Assembly: GCA_038524325.1 (NCBI GenBank)
Contig: JBCBIS010000155.1
Coordinates: 1 to 10,295, forward strand
DNA from: Thermohalobaculum sp038524325
GTDB lineage: Bacteria > Pseudomonadota > Alphaproteobacteria > Rhodobacterales > Rhodobacteraceae
Direction of reading: 5' to 3'
Length of the DNA: 10,295 bases
Shown here: positions 1 to 5,717 of the stretch, one piece after another
Numbering within the stretch: position 1 is the stretch's first letter
Layout of the letters: every line of letters begins with the position of its first letter
Notes under the pieces: model-generated
Databases searched by the model: none
Told to the model about the DNA's origin: nothing
The model's input: the letters and a program-made list of their open reading frames with translations, nothing else
Program-made: the position numbers and the translations under genes

Positions 1-205
1 GCCGATGCATGTCGATGGGGCGTATTCCTGGTTCCGCAAGGACACTCCCGACGCCTGGGCCTGGATCTTCGAGCCCGCCATCGGGGTGCAGCGCGCCTCG
101 CGCACCGATATCGCCGATCCAAAATGGTTCGACCGTGTTCCGGTGCTGTCCGCGATCGTCGGTCTGCTGCGCAGGCTGAAGAACGCCCGGGCGGGGCGTC
201 CCTGA
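1..205 (+). CDS. C-terminal end of an unidentified protein (5' truncated)
   Basis: An open frame enters from the left edge and stops at TGA 203-205, so at least 67 residues of a C-terminus are present; the ATG at 5 is probably internal. The visible part has an acidic and aromatic stretch (WFRKDTPDAWAWIFEP), then GVQRASRTDI, WFDR, and a basic tail rich in Leu and Arg. A 'Q-R-x-S-R-T-D-I' segment near the C-terminus reminds me of glycosyltransferase-type proteins in surface polysaccharide loci, but this is memory of a pattern and too weak for a family call. It reads the same way as the large fusion gene at 305 and in the same frame, and its stop codon is the first of four in-frame TGAs carried by the 15-bp repeats that follow. 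It could be co-transcribed with that gene. Confidence 0.7.
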   Translation, partial: PMHVDGAYSWFRKDTPDAWAWIFEPAIGVQRASRTDIADPKWFDRVPVLSAIVGLLRRLKNARAGRP

Positions 206-251
206 CATGGCCCCACCTGACATGGCCCCACCTGACATGGCACTGCCTGAC
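201..251. repeat. 15-bp direct tandem repeat over the stop codon of the first gene
   Basis: The unit CCTGACATGGCCCCA occurs exactly at 201-215 and 216-230, a third copy at 231-245 ends in CTG instead of CCA with one further change (CCTGACATGGCACTG), and CCTGAC at 246-251 starts a fourth. Each unit carries TGA followed one base later by ATG. As 15 is a multiple of three, the TGAs at 203, 218, 233 and 248 are all in the frame of the upstream gene, and the ATGs at 207, 222 and 237 share one frame. Slipped-strand duplication at the end of a gene is the simplest origin. Confidence 0.9.
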
Positions 252-308
252 CCAGCTCGGATGTCCTTGCAGCGTGTCGCTGCACTGCGGGCCTCACGGG
301 TCGCATGA
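207..308 (+). CDS. Possible 33-residue leader ORF between the first gene and the fusion gene
   Basis: The ORF starts at ATG 207, one base after the upstream TGA (TGACATG), and ends at TGA 306-308, which overlaps the ATG of the ligase-carrier-acyltransferase gene (ATGA at 305-308). The first 15 residues are the repeat-encoded MAPPD, MAPPD, MALPD; the rest is PARMSLQRVAALRASRVA. It has no Shine-Dalgarno sequence of its own that I can see, so it would need re-initiation after the upstream stop. Its possible role is to carry ribosomes through the spacer to the downstream start, which itself has a poor Shine-Dalgarno. It may equally be a chance reading of a GC-rich repeat; the peptide resembles no family I know. 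Confidence 0.3.
   Translation: MAPPDMAPPDMALPDPARMSLQRVAALRASRVA
268..284. promoter_or_regulatory. Perfect 7-bp inverted repeat (hairpin) upstream of the fusion gene
   Basis: TGCAGCG (268-274), loop TGT, CGCTGCA (278-284): a perfect 7-bp stem with a 3-base loop, 20 bases before the ATG at 305. No T-run follows on the plus strand, so it is not a standard intrinsic terminator. It could be a small mRNA hairpin affecting initiation at 305, an operator half-site pair, or chance; the sequence does not decide. Confidence 0.4.
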
Positions 309-2893
309 TGGACACGGTTTTCTGGAGCCTTGACGCCGTCCCGGCGGACCGGACTGCGCTGGTGGTGGCCGGGACCGGACAGGTGATCACCTATGGCGGA
401 CTGCGCCAGATGCGCGACGCGGTGCGGGCGCGGATGGATGCAGGGCAGGGGGTATGCTGGATCGGTGCCGCGCCGACGCCGCAGGTGATCGCGGCCTATC
501 TGGCGGCTCTGGACGCGGGATGCCCGGTGATCCTGCAGGATCCGCAGGCGCCGGAGGGCAGTGGCCCAGGCGCGTTACCAATCCTTTACAAGGTCGATGG
601 CGAAACTGGCGCGATCAGCACCCACACGGACGGGGCGGGGCTGGATCTGCATCCTGATCTGGCCATTCTGCTGTCGACCTCGGGTTCGACCGGGACGCAG
701 AAATTCGTGCGTCTGTCGCGGCGGAACCTGGCCTCGAACGCTGCCGCGATCGCCGAGTATCTGGGGCTGACCGCCGAGGACCGCGCGCCGACGGCCCTGC
801 CGCTGGCCTATTCCTACGGCATGTCGGTGCTCAACAGCCACCTGCAGGTCGGTGCCAGCCTGTTGCTGACGGATGCGCCGGTGATCTCGGAGGGATTCTG
901 GCAGGCCTTTGACGACCATCGCTGCACCAGCTTCGCCGGGGTGCCGCAAAGCTTCGCCCTGCTGGCGCGCGGTGGGCAGCTGGATCGGCCGCGCCCGGCG
1001 CTGCGCTATGTCACCCAGGCCGGTGGCAAGCTGGGACCCGAGGCGGTGCGCGAGATGGCCCGGACAGGACAGCGCCACGGCTGGTCGTTCTTCGTGATGT
1101 ACGGTCAGACCGAGGCGGCGCCGCGCATCTCGTATCTGCCGCCGGACCTGGCCGAGAGCCATCCCCAGTTCATCGGCCGGGCGATCCCCGGCGGGCGGCT
1201 CTGGGTGGCCGGACCGGATGGGGCCGAACTGCCCGCGGGGACCGAGGGCGAGCTGGTCTACGAGGGCCCGAACGTCATGATGGGCTATGCCACCGGCCCG
1301 GCGGATCTGGCCGGGGGGCAGGGAAGCGCGACCCTGCGCACCGGGGATCTGGGCCGGGCCGATCCGGAAACCGGACTGATCCAGATCACCGGCCGGGCGG
1401 CGCGCTTTGTCAAACTGTCTGGCAAGCGGGTCAGCCTGGACGAGATCGGCACCTGGCTGATGCAGGACGGTGTCGACGGTGTCGCGGTTGGTGCAGATGA
1501 CGATCTGGGATTGGTCCACACCGCCGGGCGCGACCTGGCGCCGGAAATTGCGAAACGCCTGGGGGTGCCCGCCGGGTTCGTGCGCGACATTCCCGTCGCC
1601 GACCTGCCGCTGAACCAGAACGGCAAGCCCGATCTGCGCGCCGCCCAGACGCTGTTCGCCGAACATGAAACGGCCACCCCGGACCTGACGCCAGTGGATA
1701 CCGGCGACATGCAGGAGGCAGTCATCGCGCTGTTTCGGCGCCAGTTCCCTGGCGAGGTGATCACACCCCGGACCTGTTTCGACGATCTGGGCGGCAGTTC
1801 GAACGAGTTCGTCGAGCTGGAGTTGGCCCTGGAAGCTGCCGGGGTGCCGCCCCGGCAGAACTGGCAAACCGACAGCGTCGCCGATTTGGCCCGGCGGGCG
1901 GGGACGGCGCCCGCTGCCGCATCGGGTCCGGCACCCGACTATGCCGCGGCCCGGGTCATCTGCACGCTGCTGGTCGTGCTACTGCACGTGATCGGGCTGC
2001 GCACCGGCGGCGGGCTCGACCTGCCCGACAGTTCGATCTGGCGCCAGATCAACGATTTCCTCCAGCCGCTGCGGATGCCGTTCTTCGCGCTGATCGCCGG
2101 GTTTTCCTTCCGGATCATGCAAAGCGCCGCGCAGCCTCCCCCGGCCCTGCTGAAAACCGTCGGCCTGCGGCTGGCGCTGCCGACCGCCTTTGCCATCGCC
2201 GGCTTCCTGACGATCGCCACGGTGCTGGGCACGCAGTTCGCGGTTGTGTCGGTGCTGGATGTCGTGCGGCTGCTGTGGCTGCCCTATGCGCATTTCTGGT
2301 TCATCATGGCGCTGATCGGGATGATGCTGATCAGCTACGCGGTGCTGCGCTACGTGGGGCGCTGGGCCGGGGGCGCCCTGATTGCCCTGGCGGTCGCCCT
2401 GGCGGTGACGGATGTGTTCATCACCCCCGATATCTGGGCGATCAACGGGGTTGTGGACCTGATGCCGCTGTTCGTGGTCGGTTACTTCTATGCCAAGCAC
2501 GCTCCGGCCCTGCATGCCCGCTGGGCCTGGATCTCGGCCGGGGCCGTTCTGGCGGTGATCGCGATGCTGCTGGTGATGCGATCCTTTGCACCGTTCGAAC
2601 TGGGTCCGTTCGCCAAGCCCGCCGGGCTTTTGCTGTCCCTGGGCATGATCACCCTGTGCCTGCTGGTGTCGCGGGGCGTGCCCTTCCTGGCCGTGCTGGC
2701 GCCCTATACGTTCTTCATCTACCTCTGGCACGTCGTTGGAACCGCCGGAATGCGCCGCGCGCTGCAGATGCTCGAGGTCGAGCATCTCGCCCCGATGATC
2801 GTGATGGGCATGGCGGCAGGTGTTGCGCTGCCCGTCGTGTTTTATCACCTGTTGGGTTATGTGCCCGGGGGCCGCCTGCTGCGCGGCAAGTAG
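305..2893 (+). CDS. AMP-forming ligase / acyl carrier / acyltransferase-3 fusion protein
   Basis: This 862-residue protein has three parts. Residues about 1-450 are an ANL-superfamily adenylating domain: P-loop STSGSTGTQK (124-133), MYGQTE (265-270), TGD (346-348), and the C-terminal NQNGK with the catalytic-type lysine at K441. Residues about 460-535 are a phosphopantetheine carrier domain with DDLGGSSNEF; S499 is the expected attachment site. Residues about 545-862 are an integral-membrane acyltransferase-3 domain with the family's Arg-x10-His (R550, H561), LRMPFFALIAGFSF and a series of hydrophobic segments to near the end. The inferred reaction is ATP-dependent activation of a carboxylic acid, loading on the carrier arm, and transfer to a glycan or lipid acceptor at the inner membrane. 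The substrate (short fatty acid, hydroxy acid or amino acid) cannot be read by eye. Start: ATG 305, or 308 directly after it; in-frame stops at 203-250 and no other in-frame start exclude a longer N-terminus. The Shine-Dalgarno is weak (ACGGG). No thioesterase or condensation domain is present. Confidence 0.93.
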   Translation: MMDTVFWSLDAVPADRTALVVAGTGQVITYGGLRQMRDAVRARMDAGQGVCWIGAAPTPQVIAAYLAALDAGCPVILQDPQAPEGSGPGALPILYKVDGETGAISTHTDGAGLDLHPDLAILLSTSGSTGTQKFVRLSRRNLASNAAAIAEYLGLTAEDRAPTALPLAYSYGMSVLNSHLQVGASLLLTDAPVISEGFWQAFDDHRCTSFAGVPQSFALLARGGQLDRPRPALRYVTQAGGKLGPEAVREMARTGQRHGWSFFVMYGQTEAAPRISYLPPDLAESHPQFIGRAIPGGRLWVAGPDGAELPAGTEGELVYEGPNVMMGYATGPADLAGGQGSATLRTGDLGRADPETGLIQITGRAARFVKLSGKRVSLDEIGTWLMQDGVDGVAVGADDDLGLVHTAGRDLAPEIAKRLGVPAGFVRDIPVADLPLNQNGKPDLRAAQTLFAEHETATPDLTPVDTGDMQEAVIALFRRQFPGEVITPRTCFDDLGGSSNEFVELELALEAAGVPPRQNWQTDSVADLARRAGTAPAAASGPAPDYAAARVICTLLVVLLHVIGLRTGGGLDLPDSSIWRQINDFLQPLRMPFFALIAGFSFRIMQSAAQPPPALLKTVGLRLALPTAFAIAGFLTIATVLGTQFAVVSVLDVVRLLWLPYAHFWFIMALIGMMLISYAVLRYVGRWAGGALIALAVALAVTDVFITPDIWAINGVVDLMPLFVVGYFYAKHAPALHARWAWISAGAVLAVIAMLLVMRSFAPFELGPFAKPAGLLLSLGMITLCLLVSRGVPFLAVLAPYTFFIYLWHVVGTAGMRRALQMLEVEHLAPMIVMGMAAGVALPVVFYHLLGYVPGGRLLRGK

Positions 2894-2917
2894 GACGAGG
2901 TTCTCCCGCGCTGGCCG

Positions 2918-3988
2918 CTATGCGGTCGTCAGGCTGTCGCGCCATCGTGTCCAGGCCGGGTCGACGATGTCGACGGGGCGGCCTTTGAGGAAATCCCGGA
3001 CGATCCGGGCCATGCGCTGTTCGGTGACAGCGGTGTGCAGCCAGTTCCGTGCAGCTTCCGTGCCGTTACCGGCGATCTGGGCACTTCGGGTGTCGTCGTC
3101 CAGCAGGGCCGTCAGGGCGGTGCGGACTGCCGCTGCATCGCCGATGGGCACCATCACCGCATTGAAGCCGTCGATGAAGTATTCGCGCAGCGGCATGGCA
3201 TTGCTGACCACCTGCGGGATCCCGAGATGCATGGCATAGACGGCAGTGATGTGCCCCGCGCCGCTGTTCTCGTCATTCACCAGGATGACGTTGGCGCGGC
3301 TGTTGGCGATGCAGTTCAGGCAGTCGTCGTTCGGGATATCGTAGAGCACCTCGACATTATCGGGCACCGTGGCGGGATCGACCGGCGCATAGGCGGGCGC
3401 CACCAGAACCCCATGCGCGGGCAGGTCCCGCATCGCCGACAGGAACGAGGCCCGGTCGCGGTTGTTGCGCCCGATCATGCAGAAATAGGGTTTCGCATGG
3501 TCGTCGAACCGGGTGCTGTCATAGGCAGGCAGGTCATAGCCCCAGTGCACGAAGACGAATTTCTCGCGCGGAATGGCGTGCAGGTCGTGGAACAGGCCGA
3601 CCTCGTGCATCGAATGCACCAGTACCAGGTCCAGCCGGGCGAACAGCCGGTTGATCACGGCGTTCACGCCGCGGTTGCCGAATTTCAACGGACGGCGCGA
3701 GAGATTGAGGCTGACCGAGATGTGCCGCGCCCGGCTGAAGGTCAGCGCCTGGAACAGCAGGATGGCGAAGGTCAGCGAATAGGATGTCGTGAAGAAGATC
3801 GCCGGGCGCCTGCGGAACAGGAGCAGCGGGAACAGCCGCAGGATCAGCCGGATCAGGCCGTGATACGGGATGCCGATGCTGCGGACTTCATACTCTGGCG
3901 CGAAGGGCTGCAGGAATCCGGGGGGCGAGCCGTCGGGACGGAAGCTCTCGGTCTCCGCCAGATAGAGCATGACGGGTCTAGAGGACAT
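2918..3988 (-). CDS. GT4-like glycosyltransferase
   Basis: A 356-residue GT-B-fold type protein, probably cytoplasmic and membrane-associated. The N-terminal half has a basic and hydrophobic stretch at about 44-85 (RLFPLLLFRRRP and neighbours) that could lie on the membrane. The C-terminal half has the donor-binding pattern of family 1/4 glycosyltransferases: NVEVLYDIP (211-219), NSRANVILVNDENSGAGH (229-246), AVYAMHLGIPQVVSN (249-263), LREY with E268. In the usual E-x7-E motif the first Glu matches E240, but the second position is T248, so the motif is degenerate. Start: ATG 3988 (MSSRPVMLYL) has AGG five bases ahead; ATG 3970 is an alternative. The open frame continues to 4504, but that part lies inside the next gene's coding region and is not protein-like. 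It is the last gene of the minus-strand group, 41 bases after the acyltransferase. Sugar specificity is unknown. Confidence 0.85.
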   Translation of the reverse strand: MSSRPVMLYLAETESFRPDGSPPGFLQPFAPEYEVRSIGIPYHGLIRLILRLFPLLLFRRRPAIFFTTSYSLTFAILLFQALTFSRARHISVSLNLSRRPLKFGNRGVNAVINRLFARLDLVLVHSMHEVGLFHDLHAIPREKFVFVHWGYDLPAYDSTRFDDHAKPYFCMIGRNNRDRASFLSAMRDLPAHGVLVAPAYAPVDPATVPDNVEVLYDIPNDDCLNCIANSRANVILVNDENSGAGHITAVYAMHLGIPQVVSNAMPLREYFIDGFNAVMVPIGDAAAVRTALTALLDDDTRSAQIAGNGTEAARNWLHTAVTEQRMARIVRDFLKGRPVDIVDPAWTRWRDSLTTA

Positions 3989-4029
3989 CAGTACCTGCTT
4001 GCAAGGTTCGGTCTGCCTGCCGCCAAGCG

Positions 4030-5115
4030 TTATGCATGGGACAGCTTTCTTTGCAGATACCGCCGCATCGGTTGCTCGAAGTACCGGGTGGATTGATACG
4101 ATACGAAGATCACCAGGCTGACGAACAGGACAAAGAACAACAGGCTGTCCGAAAGGAAGGCCCGGTCGACCCCGGCCAGCACGATCAGGTTCACCAGGAT
4201 CAGGATGATCGGGAAGTGCAGCAGGTAGACGGCGTATGAGATATCCCCCAGCACGGCGAGCTGGCGCAGCAGCCATGTCTTGTGCTCGCGCGGGTTCCGC
4301 ATGTCCAACGCGCCCAGGATCATCAGAACCGGCGCGAAGGCCAGAAACAGCACGAGGGTCTTGGGGATCCCGTCCGTCCCTGGCCCCAGTGCCACCGCCG
4401 CGAACAGGGCGATCCCGCCGGCGCCGACATAAAGCGCCCGCCGGACCCCCAGTTTGGTCAGCGTCAGATAGGTAAAGACCCCCAGGAAGAACAGCACGGC
4501 GCAATAGGCGGGCAGGCCGAGAAAGGGCGCCTTGGTCAGGGCGAAGCTGATCGCGGCCAGCAGGACGGCTGTCAGGAGGCCCACCGGCAGCGTCCGGACA
4601 TAGAGCCAGAACAGCGCGTAGACGATCAGCTCGACCGAGACGGACCAGATCGGCCCGTTGAAGGAAAGCCCGGTCTCGAACCCCCAGGCCGAGATAAAGA
4701 ACAGGTTCAATACGAAATGGTAGGGGTCGTTGTTCGGGAAGAACGGCGTCTCGGTGATCTGCAGATAGAGCACGGCCTGGAAAGCCAGCACGATCAGCAG
4801 GGTCGCGAGATGCAGTGGGTAGAGCCGCGCGAAGCGTTTCACCGCGAAATTCCGGAACGAGATTTTCGATCCCCGGTAGACGAAGCAGAAGATGAACCCG
4901 CTGATCATCCAGAAGAACGGAACCGCCAGTTCGCCGTGCCGATAGGCGGGCCAGAGGAGATCCTCCAAAGGCGCTTTGTAACCCCCGGCAGAAGGGTACG
5001 TGCCCCAGCTGGCGTCGATCATGAACCCCTTGTAGTGCAGGGCCATGACGCAGATCGCGGCAATCCCGCGCGAGGCGTCGATCAGGTAATAGCGCTTGAT
5101 CCCGGGTCCGCTCAT
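4030..5115 (-). CDS. Membrane O-acyltransferase, acyltransferase-3 family
   Basis: A 361-residue integral-membrane protein of the family that includes OafA/NodX-type enzymes, which move acyl groups onto extracytoplasmic or lipid-linked glycans. Visible signatures: YYLIDASRGIAAICVMALHY with R16 and H27 (Arg-x10-His), VPFFWMISGFIFCF (65-78), RFARLYPLHL (95-104), and GPIWSVSVELIVY (154-166) with E162, a strong family mark. Around ten hydrophobic segments run to near the end, and the chain lacks the C-terminal SGNH domain seen in longer OafA-type proteins, so it is the short, one-domain form. The ATG at 5115 overlaps the TGA of the phosphatase gene (ATGA at 5112-5115), and its Shine-Dalgarno is poor, which points to translational coupling. 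It probably acetylates (or otherwise acylates) the product of the neighbouring glycosyltransferases; donor and acceptor are inferred only. Confidence 0.93.
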   Translation of the reverse strand: MSGPGIKRYYLIDASRGIAAICVMALHYKGFMIDASWGTYPSAGGYKAPLEDLLWPAYRHGELAVPFFWMISGFIFCFVYRGSKISFRNFAVKRFARLYPLHLATLLIVLAFQAVLYLQITETPFFPNNDPYHFVLNLFFISAWGFETGLSFNGPIWSVSVELIVYALFWLYVRTLPVGLLTAVLLAAISFALTKAPFLGLPAYCAVLFFLGVFTYLTLTKLGVRRALYVGAGGIALFAAVALGPGTDGIPKTLVLFLAFAPVLMILGALDMRNPREHKTWLLRQLAVLGDISYAVYLLHFPIILILVNLIVLAGVDRAFLSDSLLFFVLFVSLVIFVSYQSTRYFEQPMRRYLQRKLSHA

Positions 5116-5717
5116 GACGTCATCACCACGCGCAGCACGGGGCAGCCCGCCGCCTCGGCGCTGGCAACGCCGACATCCGAATCCTCGATGGCCAGGCAGC
5201 TATCCGGGGTCAGGTCCAGGGCCTCGGTGGCCATCAGATAGGGCTGGGGGTGCGGTTTGTGCTGGGTGACCTCGTCGCCGGTGATCGTGACCTCAAACAG
5301 CCGGGCCAGGTCGTGATGCGCCAGGATCGCATCGACGCTGGCCCGCGAGGCGGTGGTGACCAGGGCGGCCCGGCCGGTCTGCAGGAATGCCTCGATCATC
5401 CGCACCAGGGGGGTGTTGATCCGCACATGATGCAGCATGTCGGCGTAAAGCGCGGTCTTGCGCGCGGCGATCCCGGGGGCCTCACCGGCACGGGTCTCGC
5501 CCAGCAGGACCGGCAGGAACTGGCGCCAGTTGCGCCCGGCGGCGACCGCGTCGAAGGCGGCGCGGCCAGGCTCGACGCCCGCCTCGGCCAGGGCCGCGGC
5601 ATAGGCGGCATAGTTCGCATCCGCCGTGTCGGCCAGCGTGCCGTCCAGATCGACCAGCAGGGCCCTGACGGGGCCTGTCCCGTTCATCGCCGGGCCTTCC
5701 ATCGCCAAACCAGTCAT
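5112..5717 (-). CDS. HAD-superfamily hydrolase, subfamily IA-type phosphatase
   Basis: A 201-residue soluble protein with all four HAD motifs: VDLDGTLADT (22-31, nucleophile D23 and acid D25), VTTAS (120-124), KPHPQPY with K154, and IEDSDVG (177-183; D179, D181). The helical cap between motifs I and II fits the phosphoglycolate-phosphatase/beta-phosphoglucomutase type. Such proteins remove a phosphate from small phosphorylated metabolites or move it within a sugar phosphate. Set between a kinase fusion and an acyltransferase, it most likely processes a sugar-phosphate intermediate of the locus. Start is open to question: ATG 5717 overlaps the kinase stop (ATGA) and has GAGG seven bases ahead; ATG 5687 (residue 11) has a better GGAAGG (complement of 5695-5700), also seven bases ahead, and would put the first motif at the usual distance from the N-terminus. 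I report the longer form. Confidence 0.9.
   Translation of the reverse strand: MTGLAMEGPAMNGTGPVRALLVDLDGTLADTADANYAAYAAALAEAGVEPGRAAFDAVAAGRNWRQFLPVLLGETRAGEAPGIAARKTALYADMLHHVRINTPLVRMIEAFLQTGRAALVTTASRASVDAILAHHDLARLFEVTITGDEVTQHKPHPQPYLMATEALDLTPDSCLAIEDSDVGVASAEAAGCPVLRVVMTS
5695..5700 (-). promoter_or_regulatory. Shine-Dalgarno favouring the shorter phosphatase start
   Basis: On the minus strand GGAAGG lies seven bases ahead of the in-frame ATG at 5687. It is a stronger match to anti-Shine-Dalgarno pairing than the GAGG ahead of ATG 5717 and suggests the mature protein may begin MNGTGPVRALL. Confidence 0.45.

Noticed and set aside
575..1867. 430-codon open frame on the minus strand
   Set aside because: It lies opposite the adenylation and carrier domains and has the Arg/Gly/Gln-rich make-up of a shadow frame, with no motif.
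2881..2911. Possible terminator stem GCGCGG / CCGCGC at the convergent junction
   Set aside because: Only six pairs with a 19-base loop and no T-run on either strand; it also begins inside the coding sequence.
3998..4005. Palindrome CTTGCAAG in the 41-base gap before the GT4-like gene
   Set aside because: Too short to support a hairpin or operator, and no other signal is near.
3989..4504. 172-codon N-terminal extension of the GT4-like gene
   Set aside because: It overlaps the C-terminal coding part of the acyltransferase in another frame, reads as Arg/Gly/Pro-rich noise, and a good start exists at 3988.
5115..5122. Palindrome TGACGTCA at the phosphatase/acyltransferase overlap
   Set aside because: It lies wholly in coding sequence at an ATGA junction; an 8-base palindrome is expected by chance and there is no promoter context.
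4282..5241. 319-codon plus-strand frame, and similar ones at 3035-4096 and 6212-7348
   Set aside because: They are antisense to the acyltransferase, GT4-like gene and kinase fusion; composition is charged and repetitive, and no family pattern is seen.
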